A DNA stretch of 64,000 nt from Nyssa sinensis (lineage: Eukaryota; Streptophyta; Magnoliopsida; Cornales; Nyssaceae), in the NCBI GenBank assembly GCA_008638375.1, contig CM018052.1:29659239-29723238 (forward strand), in the 5' to 3' direction. Position 1 is the first letter of the stretch. Each line of letters begins with the position of its first letter. Below, one piece after another: positions 13,101-23,450 of the stretch. Below the pieces are notes generated by a model, which saw only the letters and a list, made by a program, of their open reading frames with translations, was not told the DNA's origin and did no database searches. Made by a program: the position numbers and the translations under genes.

Positions 13101-16100
13101 GGTTTGAAGAATGGCTCCATTGTGCTTGGTTTGGATAATATGGAGAGAGCTTTTTGAGGGGGTTGAGAAATCCTCTTCCTTTTGAAAGATCTTTTTTTTT
13201 TTTCTTCTTTTTATTGCGTACATTGTATTTTTGAGTTAATGAGACATTCCCTGCATTTTGTAGAGCTTTTTGGTTCTTCGAGACTGTTAATATTATAGCT
13301 TCCTTTTGTATATCTGGGTTTGCTCCCGTTGGGTGCCTTTAATACAATTATACTTGTGAAAAAAATTAGAAACATGCATGGAATATTAATTTTAGATATT
13401 GTGAATGGTAATTCAATTATACGGTCAGACATGTCCTACTAGATTTGACCACTTGTAGAATGTGAGGTTTGGAACTTGTTGGCAAACGATGTCTCGTAAT
13501 TTAGTGATTTTCATCTTTAAATATACTATTCACTCAGCAGTATTTGAAATTGGTAATGCAAAAATGGAAAACCTAATTTCTTTAATTTTGGAGTTCTTGA
13601 ATGAAGGGGAGACGGGAGAAATTAGTGACACCATTGTGCCTGGAACTAATTAGTGTATTGGTCCCTAATGTTGTCAGGTTAGAGCAATTTAAGTGCATAA
13701 GAAGGATTTTTTTTTTTTTGGGGGGGGGGGGGGTGTTGGGGATTAAATGCATTCGCACTTGCAGTTTATAGTAAAAAAGGCTATCTTGGTTATTTTGGTC
13801 ACATTGCTCTAACCTAATGGAACTGGAGATCCACTTGAACTGTTCTGTATTCTCACCAAAGGCAGATGTGGCATGTGTCTACGTATACCACATCTATCTT
13901 AGATGAGAAGACAAATCAGTTACAAAAATATGGACCATGTGTAACCTATCAAATATATATGTGCTTGTGGCATGTGTAAATTCTATTAAATTTACTACGG
14001 TTAGGACTATGTTTAAGATGCAACTGCTTTGTAAACTATAAATCAGATGAACAAAACAGCAAGCAAGTGGAGGACCATTATTCCTTGTTAGACTTGAGAT
14101 TAATCAAAGCTGAAAAATAGCCGACCTTAGGACTGTAAGCGTCTACCCTGCCTCGATTGAATTTTTGTTTTTGACAATTTCCCTTCATACTCTACTCTGA
14201 ACTTTTTAAGATATTGGGATGAAGATTAGAAAATTGTTAAGGACCTTCTCCAAACAGATATAGAAGATGAATTGAGTCAATATGGATGAACAATTTTTTT
14301 TAATGCTGCCCACTGCAGTGGATCTTGCTCAAGCTCAAGCATCTGAGCTTCAGCCTGACAAGACTTGAGTCACAGAAAAGTTCACCTTTAGCAGCTAGAT
14401 AAGTCGCAAAAGTATACGAAACCAATTAGCACCTTGAAAATGGTAAAGCTTTCCACATTATGACCATTTTTATTATCAGAAACTGAATTGTGACACTTTA
14501 TTCCAACTGCTGACGGGGTTAGGAGGATTGACAATGCCTAATTCATGTATTAGTTGATGATCACAAAAAGCCTTATAAATACCCTTCAGTCAGTACTTTA
14601 CTTGAAAAGGCACCCCCAATAATTGAAATTGCTTGCCTTAAGTGTAAGAGAACTGGTAATTTATCCCGACATACTAAATGACAGTATTTAGAGTGGTGAC
14701 TTGTGAAACACAAAGAGGCATGCTGGCTATTAATCTGAACTCCGAAGAAAAGGTAACATCAGGTTTGAATGTTAAAGAAGTACTCTTTCAGTGAGAAACA
14801 GTATCTTATATAATATATGTAAAATGTTGTAATATGGACCATTGTATCCATAATATATCTGAAATCTGATTAAATCTGGTGGTGGAGGTCAAATTTTGTT
14901 GTTCTTCAGTGACAGGAATGCATAGAAGCAATGAGTTCCAGTTCTAGAAGACTTATTTTATTTTGCTCCTTTTCTGTATGCAGGAATGCTTCTATGCTTG
15001 TGTAGCTGGCTGTGGTTATAAGGTCAGTCTGTGTTCGATGAGTAATTGTCTGGCTTCAGTCTCTCTTTTTTATTTGAAGGTTCATAGAGGAAGGGTTTAA
15101 TGATAAAAAATTACCATGTTGACATGCTTAAAAGAGTTTCCATTTGCAATTTTTAGCTTCTTTATGCAATGGCTTGGCTTTTTTGGTTTCCATGAAACCT
15201 CTGGCAATAAGCAAAAGAAACTCCCACTACATGTTTCACTGGGAGAAGGTAAAAAAAAAAAAAAAAGAATCTTTGAGCTGTTCGATAATGGGATTGTTAT
15301 GCGTTTAGGCTTTCTCTATCTAATTCTGTAGTGCTTTTGCTTTGAATAAGAAACTTAAGCATTGCTCTTAGTATGCCTAAAGCGCTTTTTGCTCTGCAAA
15401 GGTTCCTTTACCAGTCAATAGGTATTGTTGTCTGCCATTTTTCATGCCTTCCTAATGTCTCTGGCAAACAGCTGTATGTTATATATAACACGAGAAGCTA
15501 TCAGGTGGAAGATGTGAATTCGTTTTCTAAACTGCCCAATAAATGGCAGGGGGGTGATACCATGGCTTTCAAATGATGCCAAGTTTTGTTGGGTGTAACT
15601 CTTGAATGCAGTGCAACATGCCTTCCCCTCTCCTTTCTCAAAACCAGGTGAAAAAAAAAATGGAAAGAGAAGAAGGCAATTAGTAGAAACATATTGGACA
15701 AATGACATAATAACTGCTGGAGTCTTCTGGGCTACAAGGTCTCCATTATCAGGCACATGCTATTAGATAACTTGTTGTCTGGCCCCAAATATATATAAAT
15801 ATAAGAATATTTCTTGCAAGGGGAAAAAAGGAATAGAAGAATGAGTATGCTGCAGAGAAAGATCTTAATTTTCTCCCGCTTTTTGACCATTAATGGAGAG
15901 TTGTCCAATATACAGTATTCTAGTGCATTTAGTATGCAATTATATTATAATTCCTGCCTATTATGTGTATATATCTTCAATTCTTTTCTGCCAGTAAAAA
16001 AGATATATTTCTTTAATTCCTTCATATTGGTCAAAATATATTTTGTTGCATTTATTATTATTATTATTTTTTGTTGTGGCTTATTGCAGTTTGATATTCC

Positions 16101-16236
16101 TTCTGAGAAAGTTGATCAAGTTCATCCTAACAGGCCACCCAAGCCTCCCACTGTACGGGAGCCACCCCCTACTGTTGAAGCCAATCCACCTGAATCCAGT
16201 CCAACTACTGAAGACATGCCCAGCACTTCTGCATAG
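7004..16236 (+). CDS. Plant-conserved small cysteine-ladder protein of unknown function
   Basis: Five exons join in frame: 7004-7079, 8587-8640, 11341-11444, 14984-15022, 16090-16236, giving 139 residues. All introns are GT-AG. I recall close homologues in many plants annotated only as uncharacterised. Residues 1-92 are conserved, starting [14 protein letters not shown] and containing [17 protein letters not shown]. Cysteines fall in CX3C spacing at 10/14, 30/34, 44/48/52 and 80/84/88. The tail, about 93-139, is proline-rich and low in complexity. There is no signal peptide or membrane segment. CX3C pairs recall metal-binding or disulfide-bonded helical hairpins (small Tim or CHCH-like), but that is inference. 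Introns 3 and 4 are swollen by LINEs and a TRIM element. Gene structure is sure; function is not known to me. Confidence 0.85.
7090..7165. repeat. CT / TG / TA compound microsatellite
   Basis: A run of CT dinucleotides (about 7090-7122) is followed by TG and TA runs to about 7165. It begins ten bases inside intron 1 of the cysteine-ladder gene, so the first intron opens with a long pyrimidine tract right after the donor at 7080. Confidence 0.85.
9009..9311. mobile_element. hAT-type MITE in intron 3 of the cysteine-ladder gene
   Basis: The left end CAGGGCTCCGGGGAC and the reverse complement of the right end, CAAGGGTGGAGTC, form an imperfect TIR of the CARGG type. The flanking octamers CTTCCATG (9001-9008) and CTTTTGTG (9312-9319) agree at five of eight positions and differ only by transitions, as an old target duplication would. 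The interior holds a C12 run next to an A run and is otherwise A/T-rich. It resembles the 41055-41201 element in its ends and its C-run. Confidence 0.5.
9850..10725 (-). mobile_element. LINE (L1-type) 3' fragment, antisense in intron 3
   Basis: On the minus strand about 10475-10700 encodes a zinc-knuckle zf-RVT-like segment ([18 protein letters not shown]) typical of the C-terminus of plant L1 polyproteins. Near 9850-9900 the minus strand gives the usual 3' end of this LINE family, a GGGTTCGCCCCCCTCGGGTG region followed by a T/A-rich tail. It is truncated at the 5' side and interrupted by the TRIM element at 10097-10394. Confidence 0.7.
10097..10394 (+). mobile_element. Miniature LTR retrotransposon (TRIM/SMART type), 298 bp
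   Basis: Two 74-bp LTRs, 10097-10170 and 10321-10394, both start TGTTGAGAGCTTGATATA and end GATCTAACA, with only a few differences. Directly after the first LTR is TGGTATCAGAGC (10171-10182), the standard initiator-Met tRNA primer-binding site. Directly before the second is a purine tract GAGGGAGAG. The interior is only 150 bp and cannot encode proteins, so it must be moved in trans. It lies inside an antisense LINE remnant. The flanks share only AGG, so no clean 5-bp target duplication is visible. The interior contains a perfect 19-bp inverted repeat (see findings). Confidence 0.9.
11637..13360 (+). mobile_element. LINE (L1-type) 3' half, sense in intron 4
   Basis: Decayed reverse-transcriptase reading in several frames: [20 protein letters not shown] split by later damage near 11637, a catalytic-loop variant [10 protein letters not shown] near 11775-11805, an [19 protein letters not shown] stretch near 12230-12285, and a zf-RVT segment [18 protein letters not shown] near 12790-12845. 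The 3' end near 13300-13360 has the family signature of a CCCGTTGGGTGCCTTT motif followed by an A-rich tail. There are many stops and frameshifts, so it is dead. It sits wholly inside intron 4 (11445-14983) of the cysteine-ladder gene, on the same strand. Confidence 0.75.
13675..13817. repeat. Short inverted-repeat element around a T13-G14 run
   Basis: CAGGTTAGAGCAATTTAAG at the left and the reverse complement of the right, TAGGTTAGAGCAATGTG, form an inverted repeat of about 17 bp. The enclosed 100 bp includes 13 T followed by 14 G (13707-13733). It may be a tiny MITE; I found no clear target duplication. Confidence 0.4.
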
Positions 16237-18733
16237 TGAGAAAACATTATTCTACAGCACATATACATCATATCTCAATTTTTTCTATCAAATAGTTTGC
16301 AGGAAACTTCTTAGTGCAGCACTGGGATCAACTACATCTTAGGCTGTTTTTTCTTGGATTTCTCAAGCTTCAGGTGGCCTAACATTTGGTTGTTGAGATT
16401 TTGGATAGCATACATTTTGAAAATTAATCTGTAAGTTTAATCCCCTCTTTTTGTTGATGATGCAATGACCGACAGAGGAGGTGATTCGGGCAGCTCCATA
16501 TTCTTGAGAGAGGTTCGTATTCTCTAGTTTCAACATGAATTTATACAGAGTCTCTGTTAATCTTCATCAGATGTAGTGAATTTTAATGAAGATGGTTATA
16601 TAATTCTGAATGAAATTTCCTCTCAGAACAATATACTCTGTTATCTTGTTGTGGCACACTGAAATGTGCCGTGTGGTGTGTACCGGTTTAATCTCTTTCT
16701 GACGCTTGCAGTTCTCAATATTGATTTGGAATATTCAAAAATGGGTATGGGCTAATTGGAAGAAGGACTAGACAACTATATCAGTTGGAAAAAAATTTGA
16801 TTTCATAAAATAAGTTTGTGAATTATTATGACCACTGGGCTTCTAGTGAAGTGGTGACTGAACCGAGGTTCAACTGGAGAACAGTTTCTCAAGTTTCTTT
16901 TTTTTTTTTAAAGAAATAAAAAGAACTTTATTGGAAGACCAAATATATATATATATATATAATATACAAGGGAGAGGAATGACCAAGGCCATCTGAATGA
17001 ATTTCCCATTGAGCATGCTTCGTGGTATACCTTTGGCAGTTGTTATAGCTTAATAAATGAAGCAATTATTCAGTAGTTTTTAGAAATCATGTTAAAAATC
17101 ATGTCTGTAACAATTTATTGTACATGTATATGTAATTTATTATCTGATTGTTGAGATCATTAAGACCAGATTATTCAATAATTTTTCCAATACACGACTA
17201 TGATATGACTCGAGCGGTGTCATGATTCCTCCAATAGGAATCCTAGGATTATGTGAGAATGACCAAGATTTAGCTCTTGTTTTGTTGGTATCATAGGATA
17301 GCAAACCTTAATCCTATAGGAGGAGAGGCCTGCGACATTGTTGTATTTGAACTAATCACGTGCAGGAATGACTCATTCCTCTAGTTTTATGTGACGTATA
17401 TTTTAAATTAGAACATCAACATAACATTATTTATACTACATTTCTAGTCTGATTTACAATGAGCATGAAATTCTTTTAGGACTTTTTTCCACACTAATCC
17501 ACCCCTCGTCAACACAAGGGCAAAATTTTAAAAAGAAGGGATTGCATCTGTCATATGCTTTGCTTGTAAATGGTTCAATCTTCCCTGGCGGGCATGAAGA
17601 CATTTTATGGGCATATATTGAGCCTTCAAAGCATCATGGTGCCCAACAGAAAATAAATTTGAACCAGACGAAACCAAAGTCCAAAAGCCAGCCAGCCATA
17701 GGTTGATAGACAACTACGAATGAACTTAGTTTTCAGTTCACTCAACAAAAAAAAAAATGAAAATCAGATGTTCAAACCTTAGGTCAGCTTGCAATTCATA
17801 TGTGGCAAATATTTTAAGAAAATACGTAGAAGAAATGCTGATAATTCAAAATTTTGTATGTACATAATATTTAAGTCCCGAAAACTTTGTTAAAGGACAT
17901 TCAATTAAATAAATGACCGGCAAAGGCAAAGGCAAAGGCGGCAGGGAGAGAGCACCACCCCCGCAAAATCCTCCATGTTCAGCTTCTTGCACTCCACATT
18001 GTGAAACCTTAGAGGTGAGGTGCCCTTACAGCTACAATGAATTCAAAATATCAATAATGCTGAGAGAGCAAGTGTGTGCAGAGCGAACTCTACCAAGAAA
18101 CACATGGCAGAAGGAGATCTACCAACAATAATCATAATCTCAGCAACTATATAATTTTTTTTTTGAGAAAAAAAAAAAAAAAAAGAAAAAGAAAAGGGGA
18201 AGCCTAATTTTAAGAGAGATAATGCAGGCCACACCACATCTCGGAACTCTTTCTTCTGGGAGAAGGGCTACATGGTCTTCATTGAAATGCAGCGCGCGAA
18301 GTCAAAATTAAAAACACAGTTTTGGCTCGTACAATGTAGATTTTAATAGGTTATTGTCTTAATGCATGTCTCTGCATCAATAGGAAGCAAAATCAATATA
18401 TATTGGTGTCATCTGATGCTAGGACCCGCGTTTCCCTGACCTATCAGCCGGCATTCACCATTGTTGTTCACAAGTGAAAGAAAGAAAGCAAAAACTCCCT
18501 GCAAGGCTTTAATTTCATACTGAAAGAAGTAATAATTAATTTTGCAAACAAAGCAAACACAACCTAATGATACTCAAAAGTAGAACTGATATTACCATAA
18601 TACTATCATCATATCATGTTTAGTAGAGGTTTATATCAACTGTTTATTTTGATTAGTCAACATTTTAATTTCTTTTTTTTTTGGTCTTCTTTTCGGTAAG
18701 CAGCTTCTATTTTACCAATCCAGCAGTATGGTG
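16237..18733. other. 3' intergenic region between convergent genes
   Basis: This is the 3' flank of the cysteine-ladder gene and, from the other side, of RPC9. The first few hundred bases are likely 3' UTR of the plus-strand gene. Short ORFs here (for example minus 17528-17713) show no family resemblance. Tracts of A, T and TA are present but nothing else I can name. Confidence 0.5.
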
Positions 18734-21700
18734 TCAAGTTGCTTCCGTTTGTTGCTCATCCGTACTTTCTTTTTTGTCCTGCTCACCGGTTCCCTCATCA
18801 GACTCCATTTGGTTTGGAGGAGAGGGCAAAACCTGTACCACAATCTCTACCAACTCTTCAACACCTTCTCCAAGACGCGTGTCACATTCCTCTATTAACT
18901 GTGAAACAGAGAAGAAACAAATAGATAATAACTTAGCAGATGGGCCACCACGTCAACAAAAGTAAGAAACCATGCTGCTGAAGACAAATATAAGTATTTT
19001 AAGAATAAGCAATGACAGTCTACCAACAACATGACCTTCAGTCATATAGAAAGGTATAAAAATCCGGCATTCTGTCGACAAACACTGGCCTAGTTTTTTT
19101 TCGGATAGGTAATACACATGCACCCATGTCCCAACCAGGACTTGAATCCTGCACCTCTCCCTTAAGGAGTGGCAAGAGTCACAAGAGATATCACTCAAGC
19201 TAACAGCAGGTGTTAACAAAAATTGGCCTAAATATTTGTTCAAACAGTTTTTTAGAGCTACATCTTATATTAATTTTGGGAATACTAATCATAATTTTCT
19301 TGTCAATACAAAAAAGAATACAATAGAATGTATAATCAACTCCACAATGTAGAACTCGCATCATAAAAATCCTAATGCAATAATAATGTATACAATGAAG
19401 GTCAAGACTTCGAAACCAAACTAATTAGAGAAACACATATATAAAGTCTTCTTCATCCAGCATGTTCTGAATCCTGAATTGATGCTACCAGAAAAAAAGG
19501 TACACAACTCAGAAGGGAACATGTTACGAACCTAAAATGCAACGCTACCTCTACCCTATGATGTGGAAGGATGAAAGAATGCTCACTCATATTTACTCAA
19601 ATGAGATGTGAGAAGCTAGTTTTGTACTCAAAGACATTTCTTTTTTAAAATTTACAAAAAAAAAAAAAAAAAGGAAGTCTTGATTTAAAAATACATGAGT
19701 TTCTTATATCTAGTATCAAAAGAGTTAGTCATGTGATTCTTGATGGGGAAAGTGCCTCCTATGTTTTTTCAAATTTCCAAATATATCATAATCCAAACTG
19801 CAAGGTATACATTGTAGGAGAGGCTGAACAGAAGTGTGCCTAGTAATAATATCTTGATGTCCCCTAGTCATAAGGCATCATAGATTTGCAAGAACATTCG
19901 GATTGGTTTCCAATTCACCCGTGGATCATTATGAAGATCCCATGTGCTGGTATCTAAGAGTTCGATCCAATGCAAAATATCTACGTTCCAGTCACATCTA
20001 AATTTCACAAGTACTCAGTTAGCCGGCTAATGATTACGCTGGCTTCTTTTACAATATGTTTACTCAAACCACCATCAATGACACACTTCAGATATATTGG
20101 GAATCCATTTTTGGCTAGGTTTACATCCTATACAAAGATGGCCGCTATGCTTATCGAGTTGATTGAGGAGCTGGTTCCAATTGCTATGTGGATTGAAGAG
20201 AAACAATAAAAATGTATGCCAATAGTATACAAACTATTATTAATTTCTAAAACTTCTAAGAAGTCCTAAACGAGTATGTACTTAAACCATAGTGGTCACA
20301 GTATAATGTCTACACAATTACAAGGGCAATGTATGTTTCAATCGGGAAGAACATTCAACTATTTCAATGTTTTAAATTCCAAGGATATAATCCTAATTTT
20401 ATCAGCATATAACAAATTTCCATTAAGGAGTCCACCATCAACTAAATTAGAACTGGTGAAGAGTTTGAAGTGTCAGATGTGGCAATTAATATCTGGAAAC
20501 TAGTGGCATAATTAAAGAATATTGTAAAAGACAACTAAACTCATTGAATATTTTAGATGTACATTACAATTTCAATCTTACTCATTACCAATTTAAGGGC
20601 AAAAGCCTAATGATTTTGAAGATGTCCTTTTATTCACTTAGAAACTTCAAAGAGATGGAAACATAGTCCAATGTCATTTTGTTCACTCAGAAACTTCAAA
20701 GGGATGAAAATATAGTCCACCCTTGATTCTCAATGGACCTAGTGCTACCTTGGGGGCTATTAAGCAGTAGACACCCAACTTCAAAGTTCAAACCCCATCA
20801 CCTATCAAAAAATAGTCCGTATTCAATCACGAAGACCTATTAGTCCCAAGGATTAAGAAAAGAATATTTAAAATTTCTCATAATTCTCGATGTGTCAATG
20901 ACTAAGTGTTGTTGAACATATGCACTTCAATCATTTAGAAGTGATCATGCAACATAAACTCCAGCTATTTAAAAAGGGCAAAATTAACCTTCATTTAGGA
21001 AGAATTGTCATAACTCTTCAATGCAAGGAACTGAGATCAGTCTTTTGGTAGACCACTTCCCAAAAAAATCTTTAGGTAGACCAAACATTTAAAAAAGGAA
21101 AAGTTAAAACAATTGAAAAGAAACAAAATATAAGATATGAAAAGGCAAAATTGGTAGCCTCTAGCAATATATTTTTCCTAGTAGGGGTTGTAGATTCTTT
21201 CACTCCAACTGAAGCAACTGGCTTTCGATCTACATAATGTTTTGGCTATCTGTGCATACAAAATAGACTGCACATATGACATCAGAAAATATATTGAAAA
21301 AATTAAACAGTTACTAAATTGCATAATTAAATATTCTGGATCCTTAGATTTAAACTACGAAGAATTTGAACAAAAAGAGAAAATAGCACCAACAATTGCC
21401 CAGGATTTTCACAAGAGAAAAAAGGGCTTTCAAGTACATTAAGTGAAACAGAAAGAATTTTATAGAGCACACTGATAAGAGTTACCGGGTCAATTTCAAC
21501 CACAGAAGATGGCCTAAGGTTGATGATATTGATAACCTCGGCTGTTGCAAGGTTGTACTTTTTACATTCTTCCGAGAACGCCTTGATGTTCTCTCTTGTC
21601 TGATTGCAAGCCGCACTCTGCTCCAAATAATCATAAACCTAAAACAAAATAAAGGCAATTAGCATAGCAAAAATTCCTATTACTTTAACCCAATAAAATA

Positions 21701-22093
21701 AATAAATAAATAAGCATGATGTCTTGCCAGTAAAGATATCCAACCTTCCACTCTGATGGTGCTATAGGAGCAATAACTCGTGTAGGATCCTTTGCAGCCC
21801 CTCTAGATCGCAGAAAATCAAGTACTTCAAAATTGGTAAGTATGCCACTGTTGGCTTTTAGTCTGCACAACATCCAATCAAAGTAAATATGATCACCCAT
21901 ATAAATCAAATATGCAAAGAAGTTTTGGAGGATCAACTTATATATATATATATATACATATTTTTTTTTTTATAAGTAAGGATCAACTTATAAATAAATT
22001 TTTTTATGTATGTATATATATGTAAATCAAAAATAAAAATCAATAGAAACTAAGGTGTGACCCATATAAGAGGGTAAGTATATACATCTTCAT
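18734..22093 (-). CDS. RPC9: DNA-directed RNA polymerase III subunit RPC9 (CRCP/Rpb4-like)
   Basis: RPC9 pairs with RPC8 to form the stalk of nuclear RNA polymerase III, needed for initiation at tRNA and 5S genes. Four exons join in frame: 22086-22093 (8 nt), 21745-21862, 21486-21638, 18734-18898, giving 147 residues, the usual family length. The N-terminus reads MKILKANSGILTNFEVLDFL, followed by RSRGAAKDPTRVIAPIAPSE and then a helical Rpb4-type core (about residues 43-120, with NIINLRPSSVVEIDP). The acidic, glutamine-rich tail ends QQTEAT. The start ATG lies in a micro-exon encoding only MK plus two bases; it restores the family N-terminus exactly and has a good donor, but its size means transcript evidence should confirm it. 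Intron 3 is 2.6 kb and contains SINEs. A decayed S25 exon lies about 1.3 kb upstream. Confidence 0.9.
19088..19205 (-). mobile_element. tRNA-derived SINE, antisense to plus strand, in RPC9 intron 3
   Basis: On the minus strand a B-box-like GGATTCAAGTCCTGG occurs in a tRNA-like context, followed by a TATTACCTATCC motif and an A-rich tail. These are common features of eudicot SINEs. The A box is not clear, so it may be 5' truncated. Confidence 0.5.
20735..20812 (+). mobile_element. SINE-like fragment in RPC9 intron 3
   Basis: Contains GTTCAAACCCC, a B-box match, and ends in CACCTATCAAAAAATAG, the same tail type as the 29590-29660 fragment. Only the 3' half is recognisable. Confidence 0.4.
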
Positions 22094-22935
22094 CACAAGA
22101 AAAACAAAAGGTTGAACCCAATATTCACTCTTCGAATACCCGTGAGCAGGTGTCAGCTGTAATATATCTGCAAATTTCCACTATTAAAACATTAAAAAGG
22201 AAAAAAAGGTAGATTGTATAGACTCAGTCAAATTATGCTTAAACAAAATGTACAACCCATAAATTTTCATTTGAAACAACAGCAGTAAGATAAGTACCCA
22301 ATAAACATTTACATTGCAAAATTTCATGGGCGTTTGAAAACTCAAATTCTCCAAAGTCAACAATTCTCCGGAATTGAATGTCTTGGCAGCAAGCAGGCCT
22401 AAGTAAATATGCCTTAGGGAAAAGAAAAAAAGAAGAAGCAAAATTAACCATTTTCCTTTCCTTTCCGTTCCCTCATCTTTCTTCCTAGAAACAAAAATGC
22501 CCAGGAGGTTTCTCACTCAAATACCAAAGAAATAAAAAAAAAAGGTTTTCCACGTGTTATGCATCTGCATATTTCAATAATTAAATCTTAGAAAAAAAAG
22601 GACACTTACAATAACCAATTCAAATCAATCTTAAAATTATGCAATGGCAACTCTACGTGGCACTCCAATCTATTTGACATACCCTTAATAATGTTTATGA
22701 TCAAAACCCTAACAAATGTATGAGTTTTTTTGAACTTTTTTTTATAAAAAAAAAAATGAAACAGAGAAAGAAAGAAACAGAGTAAACAAAGGTGTTTTCT
22801 GAACTGGGAATTTACACCCTTCAACTTTCAAGAGGACCTTCACACCATTTAATTAATAAACTTAAAAAAAAAAATTCAGTAAATTACTAGAAATCTTTCT
22901 GTTAATTTGGTAACAAAACTCAATATTAAAGATTA

Positions 22936-23271
22936 CTAGTCTATATCTCCAATGGTTAACCAAATCCTTGGTCAAATTTAAATTTGAGTTAAAATCATCA
23001 AAAACACCTCTCCAATGGTTTACTCAAATCCATATCAAATCCATTTCTACTTAAATCTGCAAAACACTAAACATTTACTCAAATCACTGATCACATCCAA
23101 ATTTAAAACATTTGGGACAAGATGGGAATTATTTTGGCACATGATGGGAATTTTTCAAAAGATTTGAATCAAACTACATGTGACCCTTGGAGAGCTTCAT
23201 ATCAAATGAAACTTTTACTCTATTTTTTACTCAAAATTGAGTAAAAGTTTGAGTAACCATTGGAGATGGTC
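22936..23271. mobile_element. Tourist/Harbinger-type MITE upstream of RPC9
   Basis: The ends carry ATCTCCAATGGTTAACCAAA on the left and, as reverse complement of the right, GACCATCTCCAATGGTTACT. TTA flanks both sides (22933-22935, 23272-23274), the expected 3-bp duplication. The left end has about five extra bases. The 336-bp interior has no ORF and contains internal AAATTTAAATTTGA blocks. Confidence 0.6.
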
Positions 23272-23290
23272 TTATACAAATATATATGTG

Positions 23291-23334
<44 letters not shown>

Positions 23335-23375
23335 TAGATACATACAACACATTCATTAGAGATGGGAAATTTGAC

Positions 23376-23450
23376 CTTATTCTTTTTTGTTTGCCACTGC
23401 CAGATTTAGCGTGCTTGGAAGATGGAGGAGTAGCCTTCGGTTTTTTTAGC
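23376..23450 (-). pseudogene. Decayed 5' exon of ribosomal protein S25
   Basis: A 75-nt block bounded by an AG acceptor (TTGCAG, 23456-23451) and a GT donor (23375-23374) reads in one frame KKPKATPPSSKHAKSGSGKQ. This closely follows the N-terminus of eS25, which in plants is a lysine/proline-rich segment coded by an exon of the same length ending just after GKQKKK. About two bases are lost near the start and two gained near the end, so the S25 frame is shifted and it cannot make S25. The rest of S25 is absent. It may be part of a duplicated S25 5' region now acting as leader or promoter of RPC9; the link is inference. Confidence 0.6.

Noticed and set aside
16840..16930. Possible SINE with GAGGTTCAACTGG
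   Set aside because: A B-box-like match alone, with no A box, tail or target duplication.
17528..17713. 61-codon minus-strand ORF in the intergenic region
   Set aside because: Looks protein-like in parts but I could not link it to any family, splice site or neighbouring exon.
19970..20209. 79-codon ORF in RPC9 intron 3
   Set aside because: Inside a supported intron and on the opposite strand; no recognisable domain.
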